Positions 1-11,631 of a stretch of DNA of 64,000 bases are shown piece after piece. The stretch is from Epiperipatus broadwayi. Lineage: Eukaryota > Onychophora > Udeonychophora > Euonychophora > Peripatidae. The first letter of the stretch is position 1. Each line of letters opens with the position of its first letter. The notes beneath the pieces are model-generated. The model was given only the letters and a program-made list of their open reading frames with translations, ran no database searches and had not been told where the DNA came from. The translations under genes were made by a program, and so were the position numbers. Location of the stretch: contig JAQFVV010006450.1 in assembly GCA_028023455.1 (NCBI GenBank), positions 597,501 through 661,500 on the forward strand, in the 5' to 3' direction.

Positions 1-1990
1 CTATATTGTAGCATCTCTATCTCTGGTCTTCTAGGCATTTCTTTGAAGTTGGATAGGTCATATCATTTGAGCATAAATTGGTACACTTTGAATGGCTAGA
101 CAGCTTGAAATATACAAACCATTCACAGGCAAATAATTTAAATATATTAAATAAATATATAGTAAAACTAAACTGGTAGTATAATAATGATATAAAAAAT
201 GTACAATTAGCATTTCTTATAGTATAGATTTCATTATATTTAGAAATTTAGCTTTATCTGTAAATAAAATGTCTTGCTAATTTATTATTTATATCAATAG
301 AATAGTATAACTTCCTCATTCTTTGCAATGTAGAATATTCTAAATACAATAGTAGTTGATATTTCTTTTTTCTGATGATACTGTGTGTTTATCTTTAAAT
401 TCAATTTTAGTTATGCAATTTGATAGACATAATTTCTCTTGTAAAATATTATATAATAATATTAGATCTTTTAATTGTCTTTGTTTTACAAGTGAAAGAT
501 AATACTTCTGATTCACATTTATATATTTAACAAAATTATTATATATTTTCTGTAGTATATTTATCATTATTATATTGATTCTATTTCACATTTCTGATTC
601 AAAATGTATCACAGGCAATACTAGAACTTTAAGTAATATACTTTTCATTCTTTTGGAGCAATTTTTTTTAACATTTCTTAATATTATTCCTAAGAATTTT
701 ATAACTCTTTTTTGTTTTTCCTTGTAGTGTGTGTTGTAGGAATTATTACTACAAAATCTCTATTCCAAAATCCTTGTGAGAATTCTTTTTTTATATTTAT
801 TTTTGTTACCTATACAACCCAGCATTTCTCAACATTTATTTTCATGCTATTAATAATACACTAACTTTAAAAACTAGTTAGATTACTTGTATCATAATTA
901 TATCATATGGATCACTTATTTATTATCTTAAATATCTTGTTATCAGCATATGATAAAATTTCCAAATGATTTATATTTTCGTCTATATCTGTCTTAAAAA
1001 TATTAATTAACAGTGGTGCCAAAACTCCTTCTTGAGAGTATATCTTGATTGGTACTTATTAATTAATTTTAGATTCACTATTGAGATAGATAGATGTAAA
1101 TGATATGATGTTTTAAGTAAAATCTGTCCTATTAATTGCGTTTATATTTACATACAATTTATTCAGTTTAACTATTAATAATAAATGAGAGATTAAATAA
1201 AACCAGATGTCAAGTCCAGATATATGATATGAATTCTTTTCCCAATTTTCAAGGCATGTATATTGTTATAAGATTAGTAATAACTAATCTTTTTGGTACA
1301 AAACTATGTTGAGATATTGAAAAGGATTATAACAGCACAGTCAGAATTGAAATCTTTTTTTTTTTTTTTTAGCTATTCAGTGCAGGTCATATGATCTTTG
1401 GTTCTCTACAGACATTGTATATATTTTTCTTTTCTTGTTTCTCTTTCATAGATTTTTATCAAGGAAGAACAAATCTTTCCAAAAAGCCTTGCTTGTTTTC
1501 GTTCTTTTTTTTTTTCATGTGTCATAGCATCGGCTGCGATGCGAACCCGCTAACCTCGGACAACTGCTTGTAAGCAGCTGTGTTGACCTCTCGACCACCA
1601 ATGTTTGACTGTTTTCATTCTTTTTAAACTCTGTTTTTTAATTTTTTGATTGCTAAATTTAATTATGGTTTTGATTGAATTTAATTTTAAACTTTATGAG
1701 TAATCTTAATTAGGTCATGTTTCCCCCCCCCTTTCCATTTTTTTGTTAATAGATTTTAACTTTAATTAAATTGTTAAATAAAGTTACAAAATACATAATT
1801 TTATTTTAAAAGTTAGTGTGTTAGAATACACAAAGCTTTACAAATTTTATGAATCTTTTTATGTTTATTATAATTATATAAATTTAAATTATACATTAAC
1901 TATATGGTGTCAGTTGTTTTATCATATTAATTTTCTTTTATTTTTATTCAGGAATATTTAATAAAACTCATTTTAAGCTTATTCAATCAG
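1..1990 (+). repeat. Unclassified dispersed repeat, copy 1 (interrupted)
   Basis: The first ~100 bases and the stretch from about 1346 to 1990 align, in the same order and strand, with 30885-31640. Shared landmarks include GGCATTTCTT, CAGACATTGT, a run of TTAATTAA-rich sequence and TTTTATGAATCT. Between about 105 and 1340 this copy holds ~1.2 kb that copy 2 lacks (copy 2 has only ~0.1-0.2 kb there), so one of them has gained or lost sequence. A SINE interrupts it at 1510-1609. No coding potential was seen. The repeat type is unknown; boundaries are approximate and the left edge runs off the window. Confidence 0.6.
1510..1609 (-). mobile_element. tRNA-derived SINE, family A, copy 1
   Basis: Read on the minus strand this starts near GTCAAACATTGGTGGTCGAG, has a tRNA-like head with an A-box-like GTGGTCGAGAGGTC segment and a B-box-like GGTTCGCATC segment, then GATGCTATGACACATG and a short A-run. 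Target-site duplications flank it: a 16-base TGTTTTCrTTCTTTTT at 1494-1509 and 1610-1625, one mismatch. The homologous place in the paralogous repeat near 31215 has no SINE. The total length of about 100 bp means little more than the tRNA-like head plus a tail. Three further copies lie at 41089, 46470 and 50327, all on the same strand. Confidence 0.8.
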
Positions 1991-4438
1991 AAGACTTGTA
2001 ATACACATATTGGCTAAAGTTGGCTAATTGACAATATTGTAATAAGTATGAATGTCTCATTTAAACAAGTGGGTATTTGCACTTAAAGCACTTAATTTTA
2101 CAGTAGTAAATTGATTTCTAAGTTCTATTCTTTTTTTTTAAGTCCAAAAACTACTTTAACAGCATCTTAACTTTGCAAAACTGATCTTTAACTTTTCATT
2201 AGATACAGTTCTCATATTTACAATGAACACTGAATTGTTTCTTCATATTGTAGATGTCATCCAAAATAAATCATTTCCACTAATCATTCTCTTCTATTTT
2301 TTGAGCTCTATTATCATTTCTCAATACTATTCTTCTGAACTCAATTAATTCTTTTTGTAATTTTTATATTATACTATTAATATCCCAATATTATTTAATA
2401 TTTTTCTGTTTTTATATATTTCAAAATGTTTTTTTTCCTCTCAAGAAGTTGTTGGTTTTTTAAAAAAATGTAATACTAACAAATGCATTCTCTCATCTGA
2501 ATTATATATTTTTTTCTTTCTCATTTCTCATTTTCTTTTCCTCTTTTTCTTTCACAGCAAACCATGGTTCATTTAAACTTAAGTCCCGAAAAAGCAGTAA
2601 TTACCCATTGAGATTGTATTTAACTAATTTTGTAAAATGCTAAGCTATTGCAAGTTAGAAAACTGTAGGAAATGAACAGAAGTATTGAATCATTGGTTTT
2701 GTTATACATTTTGATACAGGCTACTTCCAAATTTTTTTTTCATCTTTTAAAAGCTGTTTTTAGAACTCATTTTAAATGTATATATTATTTTCCATTGTCT
2801 TAATTTTTTTGTTTTGGGAGGTATTCTACTGACGTTAGCATAATTGATCTTGCTTCTAGTGTACAAAATTATATTGTAGTGTACATAATATGTACTAATT
2901 TATGTGCAAGGGGTTGGGGGAGTCATTAATTTTTTTTATCTTTAATTTCTTTTTTTTCCTTTGGTTTATTTTTTAATCATAATATTTCTGTTAGGAATTC
3001 AAACCCAGAATTTTTGACTTTTCATATGCATATTGTCTTTACTTAAGTTTTAAATATTGAATCGATAGATAGATATTTCTTTCTGTACATTTGTAAAATT
3101 TGTGCTTTCTTAACTCATGCTAAAGAAAATTGTTTTTCTAATACTCATTAGTAATCTGTTTCTTAAAGGACAATAAAAGAAATGTATATATTTGGAAAAA
3201 TGTCCAGTTCATGAAATATACATTTTTAAAAGTAATGTTAACAATATATGAACATTGTGTTGTTATTCGAAATTCTTGCAGGCAAGCAATAATAGAAGCA
3301 GAATTTTTTATCACATAAAAATATATTCTTGTATGAGGTAAAACAATCTTTAAAGTATTCCAATGCAGGGCACAGGTTTTTCCAATAATCCCTCATAAAG
3401 AATCAGTGAAGGAAATAGATAACTAGTCACTAATGGCTTTTGCAAGATAATGAGAATTGAGTCATTTTTCCATTCTTGGTTTAAGTCCATTTTCTGATTA
3501 ATATTTAATGGTTAGCTGGGTTAGCTATTTATATATATTAAAATATATTCTTTAACAATTGTTTTTTATCTTTAATTTTATAAGCCAGAAACAAGTTATC
3601 CAATAGAATTAATAATTGCTAAATGGTAGAGAAAAACAAACCCCATCTCTATTATTAGTTTCTGCTGTTTTGGCATGCTGATAGTGGGAACATGTCCAAA
3701 AAAATCCCCCCTCTTGTCTTGCCCCATCTAATGTCCACTTATTGTACTTAATGCTTTCTTTATAGAAATGAAAGATGCCAGAGATTTTTTTTATTGGTAT
3801 TTGACTTAAGTCAGCTTTAAAAATTTAAATGTATAGTTTAAAATTTTTTACACATCATATTTTATTTTCCTCTACCAGGATTTTTTCTGCTTTAGTTCTG
3901 CATTTTACATGGATTTTTTTTAGCTGGGTATCTTTTTTGAAGAAGGAATGCTCTTTTTGTATACTGCCCCTCTAATAATGTATACTTTTTTTAATTACTT
4001 TTTTGCAATGGCTTTTTTGTCCAATAACTGGCAATAGTTTAAAGCTAGTTCAAAGGTGTCAAAGCCATGAACTTTACCCTGCATTATTTAATAGTGTTGC
4101 AAAAAGATGATCTTGAAAGCTAGTGGTTTGGATCAAATGTCAATTTCATCACTTCTGTTATTCAAATGGCTCTCAATCTTCTGGACAAACCATGCCAAAT
4201 CATTCATATTTTGTAATACACTTTGTTGGATCAAGTTTAGTTATTCAAATGATTCTTGCAAAAAATAAGACTTTTTATTGTTGATAAATATTGTTTTATT
4301 GTCTAAATCCAAATCTCCACTGATGTGATTATCTCTTTTTTTTAAAAACTATTTTTCAGACTACCAACAATAACAATAGATAACTTTAACATGGAACAAA
4401 ATTTTCTGTTTATTTAATTAATTAAAATTGACTTCAGC
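1991..4438. other. AT-rich intergenic stretch, nothing recognised
   Basis: Low-complexity T-rich DNA with scattered homopolymer runs. Short open frames only. A B-box-like GGGTTTGAATTCC on the minus strand near 2995-3007 may mark an old tRNA-like repeat, but no matching A box is clear. No gene, RNA or element is supportable. Confidence 0.5.
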
Positions 4439-4790
4439 AATAAAATTAAAAATAATCAATTTAAAACAAAATTGAAATAGACAACTCACTATAAATAAAA
4501 ATATTATTTAGTACATCAATCCGGTTTTTATTCTTTAATGGAAACTTTTCAAGATGTTTCTTCTTTACAATCACATGTCCAATTACCCTCCAGTACCCCC
4601 CCCCCATATTCATTATTTACATTACAATAAATATAATTATTAAATGCATACATTAAATATAATTAGTAAAATATATATATACAAATAATCTAAATAATAA
4701 TAATAATAATCCCTTTTATTTTTAAAAAATATTATTTTAGTGAGTTCTCTATTTCAATTTTGTTTTAAATTGATTATTTATAATTTTATA
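4439..4790. repeat. Inverted repeat (fold-back), ~65-bp arms
   Basis: Left arm 4439-4509 and right arm about 4724-4790 are near-perfect reverse complements over ~65 bases; both contain CAATTTAAAACAAAATTGAA (or its complement) and an ACTCACT block. A loop of ~215 bp separates them and contains a C-run and an (AAT)n tract. It could be a MITE or an old inverted duplication. No target duplication was identified with confidence. Confidence 0.6.
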
Positions 4791-6686
4791 TATAGAAGGC
4801 AACATTATGGACAAATATTAATATTGAAATTTGGTCATTTAAAGTAGTTTCAATTAATAAAAAAGAACAAACCTTTAAATTTATTATATTCAGTTTTATA
4901 AATTCAAATAAAATTTGTTAATGTATGGATCATTGTAAAATAAACTCAATTTTTAGATTAAAACTTATAATCACATATTCAGACACAGATACATTGTAGA
5001 AAAAGTAATTTAATCTAGTAATGAGAATGGTAGGCTTGAAAGTTAAAAGTGCTTGAATCAAGTTCAACTTAAAAAAGAAAAAAAATCACACCTTGATCAA
5101 TTAAACACAACAGTTGCTCTCACTCTACCCATTTTTATACTCAAAATGATATAATTTCTGTGAAGCTTATAAGTTTTTAAAAGAAGGCAGAATAATCATT
5201 GTAAAGAAAGTGCTTCTCCAACAATGCCATCTTATCTTGAGAAACAGAGAATACAGTATCCACAAAACTTGCTGATTTCCAGCAATAAGAGTTTGAATGG
5301 TTTTCATCCTTATTTTACTTTCAGATAATAGTAGCTATATATCCATTTACTGATCAGTATTGGATGGTTAATTGAATTGGATAAGCAGACTACCTGAAAA
5401 AAAAAATCCAAAACAACATTGAATTTTTTTTATTTGATTTGGATTGGGAATGGCAGGCGGATGAATTATTGTTGGACCATGAGATCATAGAAGCAAACAA
5501 ATTAATCATTATTATTTGCTATTGAACTACTGTGAATGAGTATGATCATTTTAACTTCAGAAAAGAGAGGAAAGATGAGTTTTGTAATATCCTTAAAAAT
5601 CAAACCACTAATTATAAATATAGCCGCATATTAAATGAACAGTCCTTCAGTTTGTTTATTTGAAATCTTGTCATACTGTCTTTTAAAATCTTCTGCAACC
5701 AACTTTTTTCCTGAAAAATGTCACATTGTTTATTTGAAGTTTTCCTTGTATTCTATCCTCAGCAATATCTTTCTAGTGAAATGTTCACTAGTCCGTCTTT
5801 CATCAGCATATTTTTTTTTCATAATCTAAAACTCATGTATACATATATATAAATTTAAATATACACACATTTTTCTGAATTATTGCTATCATAATCTACT
5901 GTCTCTTTGGAATTGTTCATTGTTTTTTCTTTATAAAATTGAAGTTTTGTCAATATTTTTTTAAAAAATATATATATCATATTGTATTTTTTTAAAACAT
6001 AAATTATTCATGAGAATTTTCTATCAAAATAGATTAAAAATAAATATTTGTAAAATATCATCTAGCTTCTATTCCGCTGGAGAATTCTTCCTAATTATTT
6101 CATCTGTTGCCGTGTTTTGAGAAAGGCTGTTTTTAATAGTTATTATTCTTTCTTTTTTGGAATATACTTTGACAAAGTATTTTTTTAAAATTGTTTAACT
6201 GAAAATTTATGTAAATTGTGAAAATGATTATTTATTTATTTATTTTTTAAAAAGTAACAATTTGTTGAGATTTTTGAGAGTCAACAAACTTTTCTGAAAA
6301 GGAAGTTTTATTATTCATAAAACACATTTTGCCGATTATGTATATTTTCAAGAAAGACATTTTTCCCCCCAACTTTTTCCAATTACATTTAGTTTGCTTT
6401 CCATAAATTTATATGTAATATATCACTGTGCCATAATCAGCCATCAAGAAAATTGTTAGATAATAGGTATTCTTTATATGTCACGCATTAAAATTTATGA
6501 TGTAAAATTGAGTAGCTATAATAAATGAAGAGAGCAGCAAGCAATGGCAAGCTACAATAAATAATGATCAAATATCATTTAGTTATGGTACTCTGCTGCC
6601 TACTCAATGCAGCCTACCTTCAGTCAGAAAGGTTGTATACATAGTAATGAAAAATAAATTATGCATGAAGCTTATTGCTTATGTAT
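4791..6686. other. AT-rich stretch, no gene
   Basis: Apart from a weak tRNA-like repeat at 5009-5070 this is simple AT-rich DNA. The small open frame at 5635-5829 (64 codons, hydrophobic and Phe/Ser-rich) looks like a product of base composition, not a gene. Confidence 0.5.
5009..5070 (+). repeat. Degenerate tRNA-like SINE remnant
   Basis: TTTAATCTAGTAATGAGAAT, then GGCTTGAAAGTTAAAAGTGC and a B-box-like GAATCAAGTTCAACTT segment. It aligns with a similar stretch at 47122-47190 (shared ACTTGAAAGTTAA-type core and CAAxTTCAAC). Both look like decayed heads of one tRNA-derived SINE family. There is no foldable functional tRNA. Confidence 0.35.
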
Positions 6687-6810
6687 GACCTGGTTTAATG
6701 CAGTGATAGAGAAGTAATTCTGGAGCTCTATAAGTCCACGGATCATGGCTCCAACTACGTCACTCCTACTGCTTGAATTTCTTATAAATTCCCAAACAAT
6801 AAACCATTTG
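6687..6810 (+). mobile_element. tRNA-derived SINE, family B, copy 1
   Basis: A tRNA-like head (A-box-like AATGCAGTGATAGAGA, then TCTGGAGCTCTATAAGTCC and a B-box-like CGGATCATGGCTCC) is followed by a short unique body ending in AACAATAAACCATT. The copy at 7901-8008 has the same order: TGCAATGGTAGAGAGTCA, TTTGGAGTGTGTAAAGTC, a B-box-like segment, and an ending ATCAATAAAGCCATT. The two are diverged but clearly related and lie 1.2 kb apart on the same strand. Confidence 0.5.
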
Positions 6811-6973
6811 TTTATTTTATTTCTTCATTATATACATCCAAGATTCTTAATAATATTTCATATTTGTTTGCATTGCTTATATTAAATGAATTTATATTTT
6901 TTATTCATTTCTGTTATCTAACAGTTATGAATATCTAGCAAGAAATAAAATAACGTAATTGTATTTTTCAATT

Positions 6974-7003
6974 CTGAAGAAGTCTGTCTGATAGTCAAAA
7001 CTA
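6974..7003 (+). ncRNA. Decayed CTGAnGAAG-hairpin-(G/A)AAAC motif
   Basis: CTGAAGAAG, then TCTGTCTGATAG, then TCAAAAC. It matches the layout at 21033 and 22622 (minus), with TCGAAAC decayed to TCAAAAC, a typical CpG loss. A local palindrome CTGATAGTcaaaACTATCAG overlaps it. Treated as a relic of the fold-back element family described at 22553 and 25223. The hammerhead-type reading is only a hypothesis. Confidence 0.3.
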
Positions 7004-7900
7004 TCAGATAATTCAGTAAAAAGCAATTCAAAAATGTGAAGAAGTACATTTTTTGATTATTTATTTCATTACTTACATATTGGCTAAAAAGCAATATATT
7101 CCTATAGTTATAATTATCTCATCATTAACAAGTTTCATTTCAGAAAGGCATATATTTTAATCTGTTTATTTAATTGAATGCATACTTTGAAAAATAATTA
7201 AAAAGAAATATTTACTACTAAATTGTTCCATAATAATAATTACTTATTTATATGTCATTGAGCAATCATTATTAATTGTTCACAGTCAGTAACAAAGTGT
7301 TTGAAATGCGATATATTAATGTTCATGTTAGAAAAATAATTAAATAACATAGAAGCAAGACAAGCTAATCAATTACAAAGTAATTATTCATTCATTCAAA
7401 GATTTAAATAATAAGTTGATACATAGTGATAGATGATAAATTGGGAATCATATGAAAGATCATGTAGTAGAATACAGATTAATAATGTTCAATTCCTTTT
7501 TTTTAATCGCTGAAAAGAGTTTAAAGCCATTGAATCAATATTTGAAAACTTAGCAGAACATAAAATATGTTTTAACAAAACCCAAAACTATGTTTTTAAA
7601 TAGCATTTGTTCTTTCTCTGCAATCAAATGATGATCTTAGACTTAATAAACAAGTATGTAACCATTGAGTTAACAACTTAAAATTAAAGTCATTAAACAA
7701 ATCACCAATAAAACAATAATAAAAGAACTATATATAGTATTAGTTAAAACATTTTATATTTTTTATTACCAAAGTAATAGTGGAAAGAGATGAAAACATT
7801 TTTGAGAATAGCATGAGAAAACATAAGCATGTGTTAAAAAATGAGATATAATGATTTCATAACTAATAAAAAATGATTTATAAAAGTGCATGTTTTTATA

Positions 7901-8008
7901 GCCCCGGGTCAGCCAGTGCAATGGTAGAGAGTCAGACTTTGGAGTGTGTAAAGTCGTCAAATCGATTTCAGATGTGGCATTTTTGTGTTCGATCAATAAA
8001 GCCATTCA
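7901..8008 (+). mobile_element. tRNA-derived SINE, family B, copy 2
   Basis: Begins near GCCCCGGGTCAGCCAGTGCA with A-box-like GTGCAATGGTAGAGAG, then a GGAGTGTGTAAAGTCG segment and a B-box-like GTCAAATCGATTTC. The 3' part reads ATTTTTGTGTTCGATCAATA and ends AAAGCCATTCAATG. The local GC is higher than the surroundings. It is alignable to 6687-6810. The tRNA-like head is too degenerate to be a functional tRNA gene. Confidence 0.55.
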
Positions 8009-9709
8009 ATGATTATTAATTTATTAAAAGGTGATTATTATTAAGTTATATGTTAAAAAGTTATGCACCTGTAATGTAATATCAACAATTTCAAAATAAT
8101 GATTAACTGAAGAAATTTAGTTGGTTGAAGTGTAACTTGAAAGCCATTAATATATTTTCCCCCAATATCAGCAATTGTCTATTTGAACCATGAAAAGAAT
8201 GCATGTTAATTGTAAATTATCAAATACTTGAGTTATGTTTGAGTATCCTTGTGGTAACTTGAGCACAAAATTTTTATACGCATTACCAAATTGAAATTGT
8301 TACTTTGTCCAGCTGAGAATTGACCAAGGAGTCTTTAGCTTTTGAAAATATTATTTTATTGTACAACAGGCAAACTATGGCTCTTGGGTTACATGCAGCC
8401 TGCATTGATTTCCAATGCTTAAATGTAAGATCGAACTTTTTTTTTTTTTACAAAAATGTTAAATTTTGTTCAATAACATTTCTTTTAAAATGCATGTCAA
8501 ATTACTTATCATGAAAATATTTTTTGTAACAGTCTTCATTGCATCTTGAAAACAATGCAATATGCCAAAAAAAAAATGTTTCAAATAAAACCAATTAGGA
8601 TTGTAATTTCTTATAACTTTTGTCAAATAAAGTTGTTCCTAAAATGCATACCTTAACAAATTTATCATGAATTGTAAGTTCTGCCAATTATTCAATATAT
8701 TTTAAAACAATAAATTTTATGGAAACTTGTTTCAATCAAAAATGGATTAAATTTTGAATCAACATTTTTTGTCAAATATTTATTTTGCATGTTGCATTAG
8801 TTTTCAATTTATCAATAAACTGGTATGTGGAATGCATTTAGCAATAGATATGTAAGTTATCCCATAAATATTGAAGCATCAAAATTTAATTGACAAATTT
8901 TTATTTCATTTTTAAGTTATTGTAGGACCAAAATTCAGTCACATATGAACATGCACTTACATATGTATGTTACCAGATATCATCCTGAAGTATCTGAAAT
9001 AGATTTTAAAAGCTTTATTTTATGAATTTAAAATAGAAAATTGGCTTCCAGTATGAATGTAATGCTTTACTATAAGTAACTCATGTATTGGAAAGTAAAA
9101 ACATGTGATCCAGTAGAGATTTTACAGAAATATGTGTAGTCTGATGTCAGAAAATTTTGCTTTCCTGCTAAGCAGATTCCATTAATTATTACTTCTAGAA
9201 AAATGTAAAATAAAAAAAATGGGAAAGATTAAAGTATGGAGTTTATTAGTGTATTTATAAAGAATATTATAGATATATTTGAATTTTGTTTAAATTCAAT
9301 CTTAAGTTATAGGATTTCATTAGATTTCTGTTGGTGCTGTTATCTGCAATATAAGATCTAAATGGGAAAAATTAGTTTATATCTCTAACAATAAGAGTTT
9401 TTGATGAAAATTTAATTTTTTAGCTAATATTACATTGAAAAACACTCAACAGTTATGATTTTAATTGTAATTATTGTGTCTAGATATTAGCAGCAATCAC
9501 TATAAAGGGAGGGGGATATCTATTTTTCAATATTTTCCACCAATATTTACAGAAAAATCAGTATGTATTATTTGTTTATGAGTTTCTGCATTTTTGTAAA
9601 ATTATTAAATATTTATTTCTTTGTAAGTATATGATGTTTAGAAGTATTAAGAGAAAATTAGTCTGTCAAAAATATATGTAATATTATACAGGAAGTAATC
9701 TTTACCTAT
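8009..9709. other. AT-rich stretch, nothing recognised
   Basis: A/T-rich sequence with loosely repetitive text (recurring forms of AAAATGCATxxC and TTGTCAAATA around 8450-8830) that may be an ancient tandem array but cannot be delimited. The open frame at 8320-8514 is short and unlike any known protein. Confidence 0.45.
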
Positions 9710-10035
9710 AATTTTATTATTCTTTTTTTTTTAATTAGAAAGTTGATTTTTAATATTTCTAAGATAATTTTCATTTTTAAACTCAATTGATTTTAATAAA
9801 GTTTATCCAAATTAAAAAGATTTAAAGATGGATGAGTTTTTGTTTTTTCATTAAATATATATATGTTTAGATTGAAGGTTCTTTGCATTGGCAAAATTAT
9901 TGCTTTTTTTTTTTTTAATTTGAAAAGTTGACATTTTGTTTTAAGATTAGTTTCATTATACTTTTAATGAAATTTTACCAAAACATAAAGATTTGGTAAT
10001 GAATATTTCTTTTTTATTAAAAAATAGAATTGAAG
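9710..10035 (+). repeat. Diverged tandem duplication, ~175-bp period
   Basis: Two units begin with a T-run followed by TTTAATTAGAAAGTTGA (about 9721) and TTTAATTTGAAAAGTTGA (about 9903). They continue with parallel TTTTCATT/TTTCATTA, TTTAAT(A)AA..TT.ACC and AAAGATTT blocks and end at TTTCTTTT/TTTTTCATTAAA. Identity is moderate, so this is an old local duplication. No function is suggested. Confidence 0.45.
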
Positions 10036-11444
10036 AAAAAATTAAAAAATCTGGCAAAAAAAATCTTGTATGTTTTAAAATAACATGCTTAACATGTTTA
10101 AATGCATGCCTGAGAAATGAAATGTAATACCCTCTAATCTAATAAAATTGTTTATGTGTTTATGTAAAGGTAACTATTGTGAATAGGCTGTGCTAAAAGA
10201 AAATATTACCTATAAATTTATATAAAAATATGCCTACTTTTTTTTTGTAAATGACTGGAAAAGAAAAAAAAGATTGTGCAGTGATATTTTTTTTTGTTTT
10301 GTTAAGTAGTACTAAAACTGTTGGTGTTTTATGGCAATTTTGCATTAATGATAGTGTTTTTGAGTTAAAGTTTTTGTTAAAGTAATTCTATGCCAAATTG
10401 CTTAGGAAGGCATTTGATGTTGGAACACTGTTGTGGCAGATTGAGCATTTGCTCTTAGAATTCACTTAATCTGACCAGAAGTTTTTTTTTATATTACTAA
10501 GAATCAAATCTGGAATTTTAATTTTGAAACTCCAAATGTAAACAACACAGGATAAAAGATATCAAATACATCTATTCACCAATATTTAATGTTAAAAGAT
10601 TTTGTACTAAGCATACTAATTAGCATTATTATAACGGAGATTGAAATCTTTTTTTATATAAAGCGTTATTAATATGAAATTCTGTTTTATGTACATAGGC
10701 AATAAATGCACAAATTAGATTGATAATTATAATATATTTTAAAAAATATTATCAAAGAAAATTTCATTTTTAAATTAGCACTATTCAATTTTAATATTTT
10801 TGTAACATAATTAAAAATTAATTAATTAAAAAATAATGAATTTTCATTTTTATAAATATTTATTGATTGAATTAATATTATATTCACTGTGCATATATAT
10901 ATAAACTTAGTTTTTACCAACATTTAGCTACTTATTTGTCACGACTTTGACTATTTTAAACAATCAATAACTCATTAAAGGGATTGATGAATTAGCTAGA
11001 TTTTTAAAAATTACTATGTGCAAAACATTTAAAGTTGAAAATGACTGAACTACTTAAAAGTGAATTTTATTTTCTAAAAAATCGTAATATATTAATATTA
11101 TGGTTTTAATTTATAACAATCAATATTGTATCACATGACTTTTCTGATAACTCTCATCATTTGTGTTAGATTTAGAAATTAGTCCACTGCTATATCTTAT
11201 AAACTTCAATAATGAATAATACTTAAATGATTTCTCAGACTAGTTTCTACTATTGGCCACCTTGATTAAAGAGCATTAGGTTTACATCTACTAGCACTTA
11301 CATGTATACAATACAATATAATAATCTGAGTTTCAAAAAGTGTAGTTTTGAGCCAAAAAGCCAACTTGCGTAAGAAGTTTACATATGTATATATGTGTGT
11401 GTACATTAATAAATGGGATTGCCATTATGTATATGAAGTTAAAT
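10036..11444. other. AT-rich stretch, nothing recognised
   Basis: Simple AT-rich DNA with ATTAATTAATTA and (AT)n tracts. No ORF above 60 codons, no tRNA-like or LINE-like signal. Confidence 0.5.
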
Positions 11445-11631
11445 CCACAACCAAGGTGTATTGATGTGCACAACCAGTCATAACCGGTTTTGCATGCTGA
11501 ATGAAAACAATAGCAAACCTATTCAAGTTACAACTAATCAAAAGGAACTTAGACAGGTTTGCTATTGTTTTCATTCAGCCTGCAGAACTGGTTATGATTG
11601 TTTGCTGTACATTAATCAACTTTGACTGTGG
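11445..11631. mobile_element. Fold-back / palindromic MITE-like element
   Basis: Left arm 11445-11520 (CCACAACC...AGCAAACCT) and right arm 11555-11631 (AGGTTTGCT...GACTGTGG) are imperfect reverse complements over ~76 bp. The innermost 29 bases (TGAATGAAAACAATAGCAAA core) are essentially perfect; a 34-base loop lies between. Homology extends outward through AAATGGGATT on the left and GATCTCATTT on the right, with a 24-base insertion in the left arm. It could be a small MITE or a hairpin left by an inverted duplication. Confidence 0.65.

Noticed and set aside
1391-1573. Plus-strand frame of 60 codons ending in DANPLTSDNCL
   Set aside because: The C-terminal part is the antisense of the SINE and the rest is dispersed repeat.
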